A stretch of DNA of 64,000 nt from Valencia hispanica (taxonomy: Eukaryota > Chordata > Actinopteri > Cyprinodontiformes > Valenciidae). The translations under genes and the position numbers were made by a program. Of the stretch, positions 1 through 11,154 are shown piece after piece (position 1 is the stretch's first letter; each line of letters starts with the position of its first letter). The stretch spans positions 39,164,914-39,228,913 of the forward strand of contig OY747711.1 in the NCBI GenBank assembly GCA_963556495.2, read 5' to 3'. The notes under the pieces are model-generated. The model had not been told where the DNA came from. It did not search any database and worked only from the letters and a program-made list of their open reading frames with translations.

Positions 1-2382
1 CAGAATAACACAAAGATAAAATCAAGTAAACTCCTAAAGAATATTCATTTTGAGAATGTGTTGTAGGTGAATATAAAAGTCACATCTACACAATAAATGA
101 GTGCCAACTTACAGCTATCAAATCGTTTGTTAATGCTAACAAAGTTTGAAGTCTGATTCATTTCAACCCTGAGATATTTCATATCCCACATGAGCAAGCC
201 AACTGTGTTTCTTCTTTGTTTGTTTTCTTTATATTTTAGATTGAGAAATCATAAAATCTACCAAACAAAATTATGGAAATACCTCTCTTTGATAAACTTT
301 TTTTTATGCAGTTCCTTGACAGCTGTCTTTTTTCCCCCCACTTTTTTATGTACTGTGCTATGGTGTAAATGTTGACATTTTAGATTGTAAATAAATTATT
401 TCACTTTTCAGGTATACTGATAATCTTTGTCACAAAATAAATAGATTGGAAACTTGAATATGTGTTGGTTTGTTGATCAAATGAAACAAAAGCGCAGTAA
501 AGGACATACGAATGAAATTGAGTGGGGTAAGTCTTTATAACACATGTCATATGTTAAGTTTGAAATATGTGTGATGACAAATTCTTGACACTCTGACATC
601 CATTTATATTTCTGTTTTTTTTTAAGAGAAGATTGGACCGTGGAGGTTGTATCACTGAAGTAAGAGAATGCAGAAGTTCAACACTCATTGTGTTTAATTT
701 CTTTACACCTTTATTTACTCCTTGTTTATTTTTACTTTTTGCTTAACTGTTTACTTGCTCATTTGTTTGTTAGGTTTTTGTTAATGTTTTGCTTTAATTT
801 TCTTTAAAATATACCACCTTGACTGCTTTAATTACTGAAAGAAAGAACTGAATTTAACACAGCAAATGTTTAATATATCATTCCACCTTTTTTATGAAGC
901 ACTTTTGAAATAAATAAAAGGTTCACAAAGTGCTCTACATATGCAACTTTCATGAAAATTCAAGAAAAGCAAATCACATTACTATATTGAAATTAATAAT
1001 AATGGTTTATAATTTTTTTAACCTATTTTTGTGTATGCTTTTTAAATGTAAATATCTGATACTAAGGGATTCCTATTCAGCTGCAGAAGTATTTTTTATG
1101 ATAGAAAAAAATGCAAGAACTGTTATTTAAAAAACCAAGGGTGGATGAATTATACTTAGAACATTAACAAGCAATCAGTACGGTACTTACTGTCAGTAAA
1201 GTAAGGTTCATTTAGTTTAAAGGCATGAGATCATATATGCATGGTCATTGTCACTCTGTTTTTTTTACAATTATAGAACAATACTTAGAGCAATATGACA
1301 ATCGTACAGTCTTTAGTAACTCTGAAAACTGCTGGGCTGACAACTATATTATATTTTGTCTTTGGTTAAAGATAGATTGATCCAGCCCTGTTATGATTTA
1401 ATACAACGCGGTTGGGTTATAAATTTAACTTCACATACTGGATTAAGTTTTCAGCACAAATTGGGGTAAAATTGTGATGTTCTGCTCATGGCAAATAGGA
1501 GTAAAGGTGATTTAATAATAACAGACAGCAATGGTATAGGGGAACATGGATGGCAGAAACTTAATCAAACAGTTGTTGACGGAGGATCTAGTAGAGTATG
1601 ACAGAAGGAAGCCAGCTTAAATACTGAGGAGGTAAAGACATGAGATGGTAAAGACATGGAAAATAGATGAACCTGGAAAAGGGAGAAGCAAGGGAGGGTC
1701 ACAGACACAGGAAGTATTTACATTTGCATTTACATTTGTTTCATTCAGCAGACGCTTATTATCCAAAGTGACTTACAAGTGACTTTTAAGTGTCTAGGAA
1801 TTTGTAAAAAAGTTGCAAAAGCAGCTGGAAGCAGGTAGGCAGGCTGAGGAGAGTGAGAGACATGGAGTTATAAAAATGAGAACTAAAGGAACTATAGACA
1901 TAAACACAGAGAATTAAAGGGGCAAGGAAACAAAAGATGAGAAGACCTAATAAATACATAAAAAACACAATAAATAAGCTGAGAACCTAATACAGAGAAT
2001 GAATCCACGGAGTAATATAATCAAAATAATAATAACTACTTAGGAACTACTTTTAAATTGGCAAAAAAATACATAAATTAATCAAGTTAAAAACATCATG
2101 TCTAAAAATACTTGTATTAAAAAATAATTTAAGCATCATTTTATAAACAGATTATTAGATTTACAAGTATCTTAAACTGTGTTGAACAACTCTAGTTTTT
2201 GATCAACATGTTTATCAGAATGTACTTATGATCCCAATCGATAGTTTTTCATTTATTTAACCAGGACAATTGAGAATATAATACATTGTATAGTTTAGAA
2301 TACCAACAACTTGTTTAAAAGTGAGTGTGTGCAGTACAAATAGGGGGCCACAGAGACCACTGAGGGGCCGTGGTGTTGGTGT
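1..2382. other. AT-rich non-coding stretch upstream of the mobile-element complex
   Basis: No open frame longer than about 75 codons is present and none looks like a protein. AATAAA motifs occur near 390 and 436 and again near 911, so the far left could be the 3' end of a gene outside the window, but no coding exon supports that. A 33-base segment near 632-664 lies between a T-rich tract ending in AG and a GT-AAG, and looks exon-like, but it is too short to assign. Two short matches to fish dispersed repeats lie at 1716-1778 and near 2250-2300. Confidence 0.6.
1716..1778. repeat. Teleost dispersed-repeat motif
   Basis: The stretch with repeated 'catttacatt' followed by 'cagacgcttattatccaaag' closely resembles a motif found scattered through many teleost genomes. 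I recognise the motif but cannot assign a Repbase family by eye. Confidence 0.5.
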
Positions 2383-3617
2383 TGTTATGGAATTCTGGGA
2401 TGAGACAATGTTGATAAAATCACTTAGAGAAAAGATCGATCCTTTGTCTTGTATTTATTCGAAGGCAAACAGCGTTCGAAGACTCTGTCACTGACAAGTC
2501 AGAGAGCAGAGCCCCGAGTCCAAGCATACATGAGTATTTATACACTTTAACACACCTTAAGTTTCGCAAACATGATCATCTTCTCTGGTAGACAGGTCAA
2601 ACAGCCCACTCTTGCCCTTTTGTCTAGACACTTAAGCTTCTACATTTGGTTGTTTTTCTCTTCTTCTTAGACAGCGTTGGCTGGGGTGCACATCCTCTTT
2701 TTCACTCAAGTCGTTGTGAGCAATGATCCAGAAGTCACGTAGTCCGCTTTCTGTTTGACAGTTCATCACCTTTAGACATTAAAGAGTAACTAAACCCCAA
2801 AACAACGTTTTTTGCCTATAAACTGTATAAATGGGTATTTACCAATGCAATCTTTCAGTTTCTGGGGATTTTTTTACATTTTCGTGTAAACTTGTTTAAT
2901 TCTACACTTTTTGGCCTAAAAACATCTTAGTGCTGGCCTCTTAGGGTTGAACAGTGGCTACTGCATTTGAATTTTGTGATTGGTGGAGAGCGGTAAATCT
3001 TTACGTCACAGGCATCGACTTTGTCACAGCAGCCATGGTCTCACAGACACGCCTATGTTAGCCTATGTTAGCATTACCACTCTGAGACTGGACTCCTCCG
3101 GTCTCTCTCTGCCTCAGCAGCAGCGCCAGGCTTGGACAGCGCTGAATCAGCGCCTCGAGCCAGCGGCTCGAATAGATACGCCTCGCGGCCGCTGGGCTCC
3201 ATAAAGCCTTGCTCTACCTCTCTACCTCCGGTGACGGTGGAGGAGATCCGGTGGCTCAGGGCGCTGAGTCAGCGCTGCATGAGGCCGGTGTTCCGACTAT
3301 CTGTGCTACCCCTCAATCCGTGCAGATCGTCAGAACACCGTCGCTTTGGTCACTGTCCATGTTTCAGTGTCAGATTAAGCGAGCTGTCACTGTCCTCCTG
3401 AACACACCCCCACGTTCCCCCCTCCGCTTTTCCTCCACACTTGGCCATACCCTCCGTGCTTTCTGGCACTGCCCACTTTGTAGAATTTTTCAAATGTTGT
3501 CTAGGGGCGGGGTTATGATTTTTCATGGGGTTCAGTTACACTTTAAGTTCACTTCTTCTTTCATAGTCCATGACCTTAGATTCTTAGACATGAGCAATAT
3601 TAAAATTTTCCATCACA
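2383..3617 (-). mobile_element. Retroviral 3' LTR (class-I ERV), interrupted by a DNA transposon
   Basis: Read on the minus strand, the element starts TGTGATGG at 3617 and ends CCATAACA at 2383. These are imperfect inverted ends with the TG...CA termini of retroviral LTRs. A purine tract (CAGAAGAGAGGGA, minus strand, plus positions 3618-3630) lies directly before it, as a polypurine tract should. Inside are a TATA-like TATAAATA (plus 2535-2542) and, about 80 bases later, an AATAAA signal (plus 2454-2459), giving a U3-R-U5 order. Subtracting the inserted element at 2779-3546 leaves about 470 bp, a normal LTR length. It follows env on the same strand, so it is the 3' LTR. No matching 5' LTR, gag or pol is in the window, so the provirus is truncated. 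Confidence 0.8.
2779..3546. mobile_element. Non-autonomous DNA transposon with TTAA target duplication, inserted in the LTR
   Basis: TTAA at 2779-2782 and 3543-3546 flanks 16-base inverted ends: AGAGTAACTAAACCCC at 2783-2798 and, read in reverse complement, AGTGTAACTGAACCCC at 3527-3542 (two mismatches). TTAA duplications are typical of piggyBac and Kolobok superfamilies; ends beginning AG fit Kolobok better, which is inference. The 760-bp interior contains a GC-rich block (about 3000-3480) unlike its AT-rich surroundings. The overlapping reading frames in it do not resemble a transposase, so the copy would have depended on an enzyme supplied elsewhere. It sits inside the retroviral LTR and is therefore younger than the provirus. 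Confidence 0.8.
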
Positions 3618-3762
3618 TCCCTCTCTTCTGATTACAAAAATCACACAAAATAAATTTTAATAATAATGCTGAACATGAGATGAAAATAAATGTCAATATT
3701 GGTAACAATGTAAACGGAAAATGGTCCAAGAAGGACACAGGCATATGTTTTTTCAAGGTATT

Positions 3763-4263
3763 TCAACCTCTGGTTATGGCAAAGCAAAAAGAATAACAAT
3801 AATGAATGTAAAACAGGCAAATGAAATACAGTTTACACACAAACTTCTTCAAAGAAAAAAAATCATCTTCAGTACCTCCTTCCTCAACAGGCTGATCACT
3901 GTTCTCTGACTCTTCCATGTTTATTAAATGGTACGCAGGAGGAGGGCCATATTTATCCAAGTTAGCTACAGCTCTATCTATACACCTAGCTATTAGGGCT
4001 CTGGCACAGGGGACACAGCAGCAACCACAAATTGCAAATAGGGCCGCTGCTATAATTAGAGAAGGGAAAACACTAAGAAACAAGTTTCCCCACCTCCCAA
4101 ACCACCTTTCCATCAGATCTGAGAGAGGATTTTCTACACCAGAGTGTTCTTTCAATTCATTCGAGAGGGCGTGCAAAGCATTCAGAGTTTTAGTTAAACT
4201 TCCGTCCGTCGATGTGTTATTCGGAATAAAACTGCAACATTGCTCACCAAAGAGACTACACAT
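3763..4263 (-). pseudogene. Endogenous retrovirus env, transmembrane-subunit C-terminal part
   Basis: This is the 3' half of the env gene cut by the LINE at 4264-9084. The frame begins in the CX6CC disulfide motif (CSLFGEQCC) of gamma-type retroviral transmembrane subunits. It continues with a polar stalk, a hydrophobic membrane span around residues 58-82 followed by a run of cysteines, and a cytoplasmic tail containing YGPPPAYH. The segment itself reads open for about 166 codons, but its N-terminal half lies 4.8 kb away, so no intact Env can be made here. The polypurine tract and 3' LTR follow in the expected order. It is an old germline copy of an animal retrovirus. Confidence 0.8.
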
Positions 4264-4973
4264 TCAATTCAATTCAGTTTATTTATATAGCGCCAATTCA
4301 CAACAGATGTCATCTCAAGGCACTTAACAAGAAGTCATTTCAATACATTTATACAAACATTCCAATCAGTTAAAAAGTTTCCTATTTAAGGAATCCCAGC
4401 AGATTGCGTCAGTCATTGGCGTGAGGTTGGGCCCCGTTGATGCAGACTTTCCAACCACAGCAATCCTTCAGCAATCCCTCATACTGAGCAAGCATGTAGC
4501 GACGGTGGAGAGGAAAAACTCCCCTTTAACAGGAAGAAACCTCCAACAGAACCAGGCTCAGTAGGAGCGGCCATCTGCCATGACCGTCTGGGGGTTTGAG
4601 AAGACAGAGCAGAAACACAGAAGGAACAGAAGATCTGATATAAGAGAACTTTCTATGTTACAGAAAGTAAAAAGTTAATAACAGGACACAGTGGATGTTC
4701 AGTTACTGGGAGGATCATCCCAGTCGATGCCCCCCGTCCAACAGGGCATTGCAGCCAAGGAGGATACCAGACCAGGTATATCTTCTATGGAGAGAAAAAC
4801 ACTGAGAGAAAACAAAGTTAACAGTCGAAATAACAGAATATACTGTAATACAACTGGAGAGTCGTAGGAGAAAAGGAAGTAGCAGAGTGAAGAAAATTGG
4901 TAAGTCTGTCCTCCAGCAGTCTAAGCCTATAGCAGCATAACTACAGAGCTAGCTCAGGATGACCTTAGCCACT

Positions 4974-7825
4974 CTAACTATAAGTTTTATCAAAAAGGAA
5001 AGTTTTAAGCCAGGCCTTAAAAGTAAACAGAGTGTCTGCCTCACGGACTAAAGCTGGGAGCTGGTTCCACAGGAGAGGAGCCTGATAATTAAAAGATCTG
5101 CCTCCCATTCTACTTTTAGAAATCCTAGGAATTACAAGTAAACCTGCAGTCTGAGAGCGAAGGGCTCTGTTAGGAACATAAGGAACAATTAGATCTCTGA
5201 TGTATGATGGAGCTTGATTATTAAGGGCTTTGTATGTAAGAAGAAGGATCTTATATTTTATTCTGGATTTAACGGGGAGCCAATGAAGGGAAGCTAAAAC
5301 AGCAGAAATGTGATCTCTCTTTTTAATATTCATCAGAACTCTTGCTGCCGCATTTTGGATCAACTGAAGGCTTTTAATGGCATTTTGTGGACTACCTGAT
5401 AGTAAAGAATTACAGTAGTCCAGCCTTGAGGTAACAAATGCATGGACTAGTTTCTCAGCATCACTCCTGGACAGGATGTTTCTAATTTTAGCAATATTCC
5501 GGAGGTGAAAGAAAGAAATCCTAGAAACCTGTTTAATATGGGATTTAAATGTCAAGTCTCGGTCAAAAATAACGCAGAGGTTCTTTACGTTATTACTGGG
5601 GGCCAATTTAATGCCATCCAGATGAAGTGATTGACTAATCAGTTTCTGTTTAAGAACTTCTGGTCCAAAGACAGCAACTTCTGTTTTGTCAGAATTTAAA
5701 AGCAAAAAGTTTAGGGTCATCCATGTTTTTATGTCTTCCATACATGCCTGTAATCTACCTAACTGACTGGGTTCATCAGGATTTATGGATAAATATAGTT
5801 GTGTATCATCTGCATAGCTGTGGAAATTTATCCCATGCTGTCTAATGATTCTACCAATTGGGAGCATATATATGGTGAACAGAATTGGTCCAAGCACAGA
5901 ACCCTGTGGGACTCCACAAGTAACTCTTGAGAGTGAAGAAGATTTATCATTTAGATGAACAAACTGGAATCTATCAGACAAATATGATTTAAACCAGCCT
6001 AGTGCTGTTCCTTTGATCCCTATGACGAGCTCTAAAACCTGACTGAAACTCTTCAAACAGCTCGTTATTGTTTAAATGCTCACAGACTTGATTAGCAACA
6101 ATTTTCTCAAGGACTTTGGATAAGAAAGGAAGGTTAGATATAGGTCTGTAATTCACTAAGTCATCTTGATCAAGGGAAGGTTTCTTGAGTAAAGGTTTAA
6201 TTACAGCTATTTTAAATTCCTGTGGTACGTATCCGTTTACTAAGGATAGATTAATCATATCCAAAATGGGGCCAGGAACCAAATGGAACACTTCTTTAAA
6301 TAATTTGGTTGGGATTGGGTCCAACATACAAGTTGAAGGTTTAGATGAGGCTAATATTTTTGATAATTCCGAAAGCTCGACTGAATCAAAACAGCCTAAG
6401 CACAACTGAGGATCTACACTTCTTTCCGATACTGCCTCATTTACTGAGGAAGAAGTAATCATGTTTGGGAGGATGCCAATGATTTTATTTTTAATAGAAT
6501 TAATTTTATTTACGAAGAATCCCATAAAATCATCACTGCTAAGAGCTGGGGGAATAGTTGGCTCAACAGAGCTATGACTCTGTGTAAGTTTGGCAACTGT
6601 ACTAAAAAGAAACCTAGGATTGTTTTTATTCGCCTCTATTAATGATGAAAAATATGCTGTTCTAGCTTGTCGAAGGGTCTTTCTATACAGCAGTAGACTG
6701 TTATTCCAGGTTAAATAGGAATCCTCTAGGTGTGTAGAGCGCCATTTTCTCTCCAACTTCCTAGTATTCTGCTTTAAAGTACGCAACTCTGCGTTGAACC
6801 AAGGAGTAGGCCTCCTATGGCTAGCCACTTTCTTTTTTAAGGGGGCTACACTATCTAATGCCAAACGCAATGAGGACGTAACGCTGTGAACCAGATCATC
6901 AATTTCTGAAGGGTTAGAGATAGAATTGCTGCCATCCACTGTGTTACCCTGAGACACTAAGGAAAGTAAGAATGGAACAGATTCTTTAAAAATTGTTACA
7001 GCATTGTCTGATAAAGCTCTACTATGATGAAATTTTCTTTCAGATTTAAAATGGTCAGTTAAAGTAAATTCAAAAGTTATTAAGAAGTGGTCAGACAGGA
7101 CCGGTTATGTGGGTGGACTGTTATTTCCTCACACTCAATACCGTATGTCAGTACAAGGTCCAAAGTGTGTTTGCCCGAGTGGGTCGATCCCTGTACTTTT
7201 TGAGTAAAGCCAATGGAGTCTAAAATAGCACTAAAGGCTGAATTTAGGCTATCACTTTCAGTATCCACGTGAATATTAAAGTCCCCCACTATAATAACCC
7301 TATCAGTATTTAATACTAAATCAGATAAAAAATGTGAGATCTGATCCAAGAATTGAGAGTAAGGGGCTGGTGGACGATACAAAACCACAAAAAAAATGGT
7401 CTTAATGTTTTGCAACTTGGATGAGGAAAATTAAGGGTTAGATGTTCAAAAGAACTGTAGCTATCAATTGGTCTGGGACTAATTAGTAAATCAGAACGAA
7501 AAATGGTTGCAACTCCTCCTCCTCGCCCAGTATTTCTAGGAATGTGAAAATTTAAATGACTGGAAGGAGTTGACTCATTTATACTGACATAATCCTCCTG
7601 CTGCAACCAGGTTTCTGTGAGACAAAGGAAATCAATGTGATTATCACAAATCAAGTCATTTACTAACAAAGTCTTTGAGGAGAGAGATCTTATGTTTAAT
7701 AAACCACATTTAATAGATTTATTTTTCTGTTCAGTCAAAGTTGTATTTATTTTTACGAGACTTCCATAATTTGCTTTTGTTGGCTTAACTTTTAATCCAT
7801 TTAATTTTGGCCGTGGGCAAGACAC
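4974..7825 (-). pseudogene. LINE ORF2: AP-type endonuclease plus reverse transcriptase, broken
   Basis: The endonuclease begins near 7710 with [11 protein letters not shown], then [24 protein letters not shown] and VGDFNIHVDT. It crosses a frameshift near 7410-7425 and a second near 7080-7110. The reverse transcriptase follows with YRPISNLPFLSKVLEK, FQSGFRARH, GVPQGSVLGPILF and the catalytic YADDTQLYLS motif, ending with a conserved C-terminal domain (LHWLPVKSRIKYK...). Around 6000-6060 the frame shifts and the sequence jumps from the SGFRA block straight to the GTALGWFKSYLSDR block. The segment that carries motif A, with the first catalytic aspartate, is missing, so no active polymerase could be made even if the frames were joined. 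Confidence 0.85.
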
Positions 7826-7919
7826 TGTTTCTATAGAGTAATGGGGGGGGTAACAGTACAGAAGCAGCAGAGAGGTGGGTTAAACTACGACTCTGCTTCC
7901 TGGTCTGGACCCTGGGTTG

Positions 7920-8810
7920 TCAGTGTTTTGGAGGACTAATAAATTCGGCCATATTCCTAGAAAGAAGAGCTGCTCCATCCAAAGTGGGATGGATGCCGTC
8001 TCTCCGGATCAGACCAGGTTTTCCCCAAAATGTTCTCCAGTTATCAATGTAGCCCACATCATTTGCAGGACACCCCCTAGACAACCATTGATGGAATGAC
8101 AGCATGCGGCTAAACATGTCGTCACTGGTCCCATCAGGCAGGGGACCAGAAAAGATTACCGAGTCTGACATTGTTTTGGCAAACTTACACACCGAAGCAA
8201 CACTAATTTTAGTGACCTCCGATTGGCGTAACCGGGTGTCATTACCACCAGCGTGAATAACAATCTTACTGTATTTACGCTTATCTTTAGTCAGCAGTTA
8301 CAGGTAGGATTTGATGTCGCCCGTTCTGGCCCCTGGCAAACATTTGACTATGGTCAATGGTGTCTCTAATGCCACGTTTCTGACTATGGAGCTGCCAATT
8401 ACCAGGGTCGGTTTCTCAGCGGGTGTGTCGCTGAGCGGGGAAAATCTGTTAGAAACGCGGACCGGTTGGTGGTGGCCCGGGGGCTGGGTCCTAGAACTAT
8501 GCTTCCTACGTACCGTCACCCAGCCGGCCTGAGGTCCAGGCTGCGCGGGCTCTACCGGAGGACAGCTAGGGCGTTCTATCCTTGTTGGCTCCACGCTGGC
8601 TAATGGACTTCGGCTATCTGCTGGTTTTTCAACAGCGCGGAGCCGTGCTTCTAATTCTGATACCCTCGCCTCCAAAGCTACAAAAATATTACATTTATTA
8701 CAGTTACCATTATCACTAAAGGAGGCAGGGAAGTAACTAAACATCTGACAGAGAGAGCAAGAGAGAAGAGAAGAGTTAGATACAGGAGAGAGAAGAGTAG
8801 CCATAGCCAC
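7920..8810 (-). pseudogene. LINE ORF1 with SGNH-esterase domain, one premature stop
   Basis: About 297 codons are readable. The N-terminal part has paired cysteines (CNKCN) and a short coiled coil ([13 protein letters not shown]), then a proline-rich linker. An SGNH hydrolase fold follows: block [13 protein letters not shown], block [11 protein letters not shown] and block [10 protein letters not shown] carrying the Asp-His pair. Esterase-type ORF1 proteins are known from CR1/L2-clade LINEs of fish. A single TAA at 8298-8300 interrupts the frame between blocks I and III; the same frame continues on both sides, so this looks like a point mutation. Confidence 0.8.
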
Positions 8811-9079
8811 AATGAAGCTAAGCTAACTGAGCTAGCGAGACCTTACCACCCCAAGAAAAGCTGTGTGAAACACAAGGAGTTCCCAAAACGTAAAGTACAC
8901 CACCACAAAACGTGTGTTTTAGTGTGCTTGTGTGTTAAAATAACTTAGAAAGGGCTCAGCAGAGAGAAAATAAGATCAATTCAAGAGACTCTGAACACCA
9001 AACAGTTTACAGGGAGCGCAACAGTGACAACAGGAAATGACGCAATACGGCTTACCCCCGTCGAATCAGCTGGTAGCAC

Positions 9080-10769
9080 TCACCCACATGCCCCCTTTTT
9101 CTGTAATAGCATATCCACTGCTACATGGTTCTGGAAAGAAACTAAAGAGGTGGCAGATAATTGTTCATGGACAGCTTCAAATCCATCCCTGGTGAAATTG
9201 GCTAGGCGCTGAATGTTGTAATGCACATAATTAATTCTGTCAATATTCTTATTAGGGGTAATCCAAAAAAGAAGTGACTCAAAACCCGATGCTATTGGAT
9301 CTGCTAACTTATATTCATCTGGAACCCCCCTGGAAACAACTGTAGCATCTATCCAGCCCGGGGCGCTATAGTAAAGACTAGTAGAACGTTTCCTCCTATG
9401 TGCTGATGGAAATGGAATATTACCAGGGTCCTGGACGCCTTCAATAATAGTGATGGGAGACACAAGTGAAACTAAACCGCATACACCCCCCCAATTTGAA
9501 GGCAGCCATCCCAACAAAGTACCACCATGCGTCAGCTCTATTAACTCTTAATTTGGTGGCATTTTCCGTACCCGTCAAGGAGGTGGTTGTATTGCAAAAC
9601 TGCGAGGGGATTTCTCCTACTAACACCCTACCTGGTGAGGTGTTATCGTTTTTAAAGCAGGCAACAGTTCCTATCACACCTGGCTTAAAAATGGGTGGGG
9701 TCGTATCTTGAGGTGCAACAGGATAAATAGTATCCCAATATCGACATCTAGGGGGAAAGATTGTCATTCATCATTATTTCAAACTGACAGCCATCATACT
9801 GCTGTTTCTCTGAGGAGTTGTGATAATCAAAAGGAGTTGGAACCAGTAATAAATTAGGTCTGGCTGGAGCACATGCTATACAATTAAAGTGACGTGACTG
9901 GTTTGCAGCTGAATATAACTGTTCTAACCATGTGTTTTCCTGATCATAGCCGGTTTTCACAAAAAATGAGATCAAAGGATATAGTGGTAGTATCTAAAGG
10001 AGTGACCTGAGGATTTTGAGGAAGAGGTTGGTCCTGATGGTGTCCCCCTTCTAGGGTTGATTGGTCTGACGTATTAGAGGTTTTAGTGGGCATATTAATT
10101 TTTACTAGTCCTATATGATCTGTACCCGAAACATGTACCCCCAGCGCCAGGAAAAATTTGGTGTTTCTCCATCTCCCTTACAATGTGGTTGTCTGGTTAA
10201 ATTAGAATTTGGGTATTGGATGGAATTTATAGTTAACAAAAGAGGATTGACCTTCCCTTTCCCTGAGCCAGTATTTACCATTTGTCCTCTAGTGAAAGAT
10301 ATTTTCTGTTTCATAGCTTTAAGGTCCGAAACACTAGGCTGAGCTGTCCACCTTCCAGTATTCCAAAACACATTAGACCAGGTTGGGCAAGCATTCGATA
10401 CATAGTAATCCAATATTACACACAAGTAAACATCATAACGCTTCCAGCTATTGAAGTTAGAACCACAGTTAATAACATCACATAAATCAAACTGAAAAGT
10501 TGTCTGAGCTCCTGCTGTATAATTCAGTTCTACCCCCCCCCATATTTGTTTAGGCAGTTGTCTCTTGTTCTTTCACTTGAGGGAGTTGACCTTCTCTTCC
10601 GCTGGCGATGTGAAGCTGTGAGGTTCGCTGAAGTCTGTTCAGTCTTTAGAGGGTCTGTTAGGTTTGTTGAATTTGTCGAGTGTGTGTTGTAGTCATGTAA
10701 TTTGCATTCCCAATACAACAAGGGAATGATCCACAGCAGGGATATGCCGATCAGGATCCACAGTGTCAT
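9080..10769 (-). pseudogene. Endogenous retrovirus env, surface subunit and N-terminal transmembrane part, frameshifted
   Basis: Five overlapping minus-strand segments in different frames (10769-10530, 10425-10111, 9975-9748, 9767-9441, 9517-9080) together read as a retroviral Env. The first starts with a hydrophobic signal-type leader (MTLWILIGISLLWII). The surface part contains many NxS/T glycosylation sites and a CIAC (CxxC) motif in the third segment, the motif that pairs with CX6CC in gamma-type Envs. The last segment has GWLPSNWGGVCG, then RRKR, the furin-type site at the surface/transmembrane border, then the heptad region before the first cysteine of CX6CC, where the LINE cuts it. An additional RQRKRR site lies at residues 55-60 of the leader segment. 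At least three frame changes make it non-functional. Upstream to about 10850 there may be a trace of pol, not secure. Confidence 0.75.
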
Positions 10770-10978
10770 CTGAAAACGGATGGAGCTGTTTCTTTACTCA
10801 ACAACAGCAACAATTCGATTGGTGCTGCCTGGGGTCACAAAATTCCTTCTGTAGATGTTTGAAAAGCCTGTCACAAATCATCAGCTCCTGTTATACCACC
10901 AAGCAGGCTGGGCGCTTGTAAGGAGGGTGTGTCTGGGTTTGCCCAACAACGATGAACCGTTGTGGGAAAGGATCCCAT

Positions 10979-11016
10979 ACACACACACCCCCACACACGT
11001 ACACACAACACACACT
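10979..11016. repeat. Imperfect CA-rich microsatellite near the mal promoter
   Basis: Interrupted (CA)n runs with short C tracts, about 140 bases upstream of the mal start codon. Confidence 0.7.
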
Positions 11017-11051
11017 AGCAGAACAGGTTTGTATGCTAAACCTGGCTTAGG

Positions 11052-11057
11052 TATAAG
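11052..11057 (+). promoter_or_regulatory. TATA-like box of mal
   Basis: TATAAG lies about 100 bases before the mal start codon, in a stretch richer in G and C than the flanks. A start site 25-30 bases downstream would give a 5' UTR of about 70 bases. This is a motif guess without transcript support. Confidence 0.35.
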
Positions 11058-11154
11058 GCTCGGTTACACCTGCTGCTGCTCCGTTAGTTCAGAGGAGACC
11101 AGGGAGGTTGTTTGGTCGCTGTTGTTTCACGACTGGAAGCAGAAACAGGGAGAG

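Larger units (their letters stand above)
4264..9084 (-). mobile_element. L2/CR1-type LINE, nearly full length, inserted in env
   Basis: Minus-strand order is 5' UTR (about 9084-8811), ORF1 with an esterase domain, ORF2 with endonuclease and reverse transcriptase, then a 3' UTR (about 4973-4264). It ends in a short repeat of the GAATT/TTGAAT type, the usual simple-repeat tail of L2-like elements. The 3' UTR sequence with 'tttatatagcgccaattcac' is one of the most common LINE tails in percomorph fishes. The right flank returns to env code at about 9085, so the 5' end is close to complete. Target duplication is at most a few bases and cannot be settled by eye. ORF1 carries a stop, and ORF2 carries frameshifts and a deletion, so the copy is dead. 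Confidence 0.85.

Noticed and set aside
632..664. Short internal exon
   Set aside because: AG and GT boundaries fit, but 33 bases without neighbours or a recognisable peptide are not enough.
2980..3631. Overlapping frames of 74-140 codons in the GC-rich block
   Set aside because: They lie inside the TTAA-flanked element, overlap in different frames, and have no recognisable domain.
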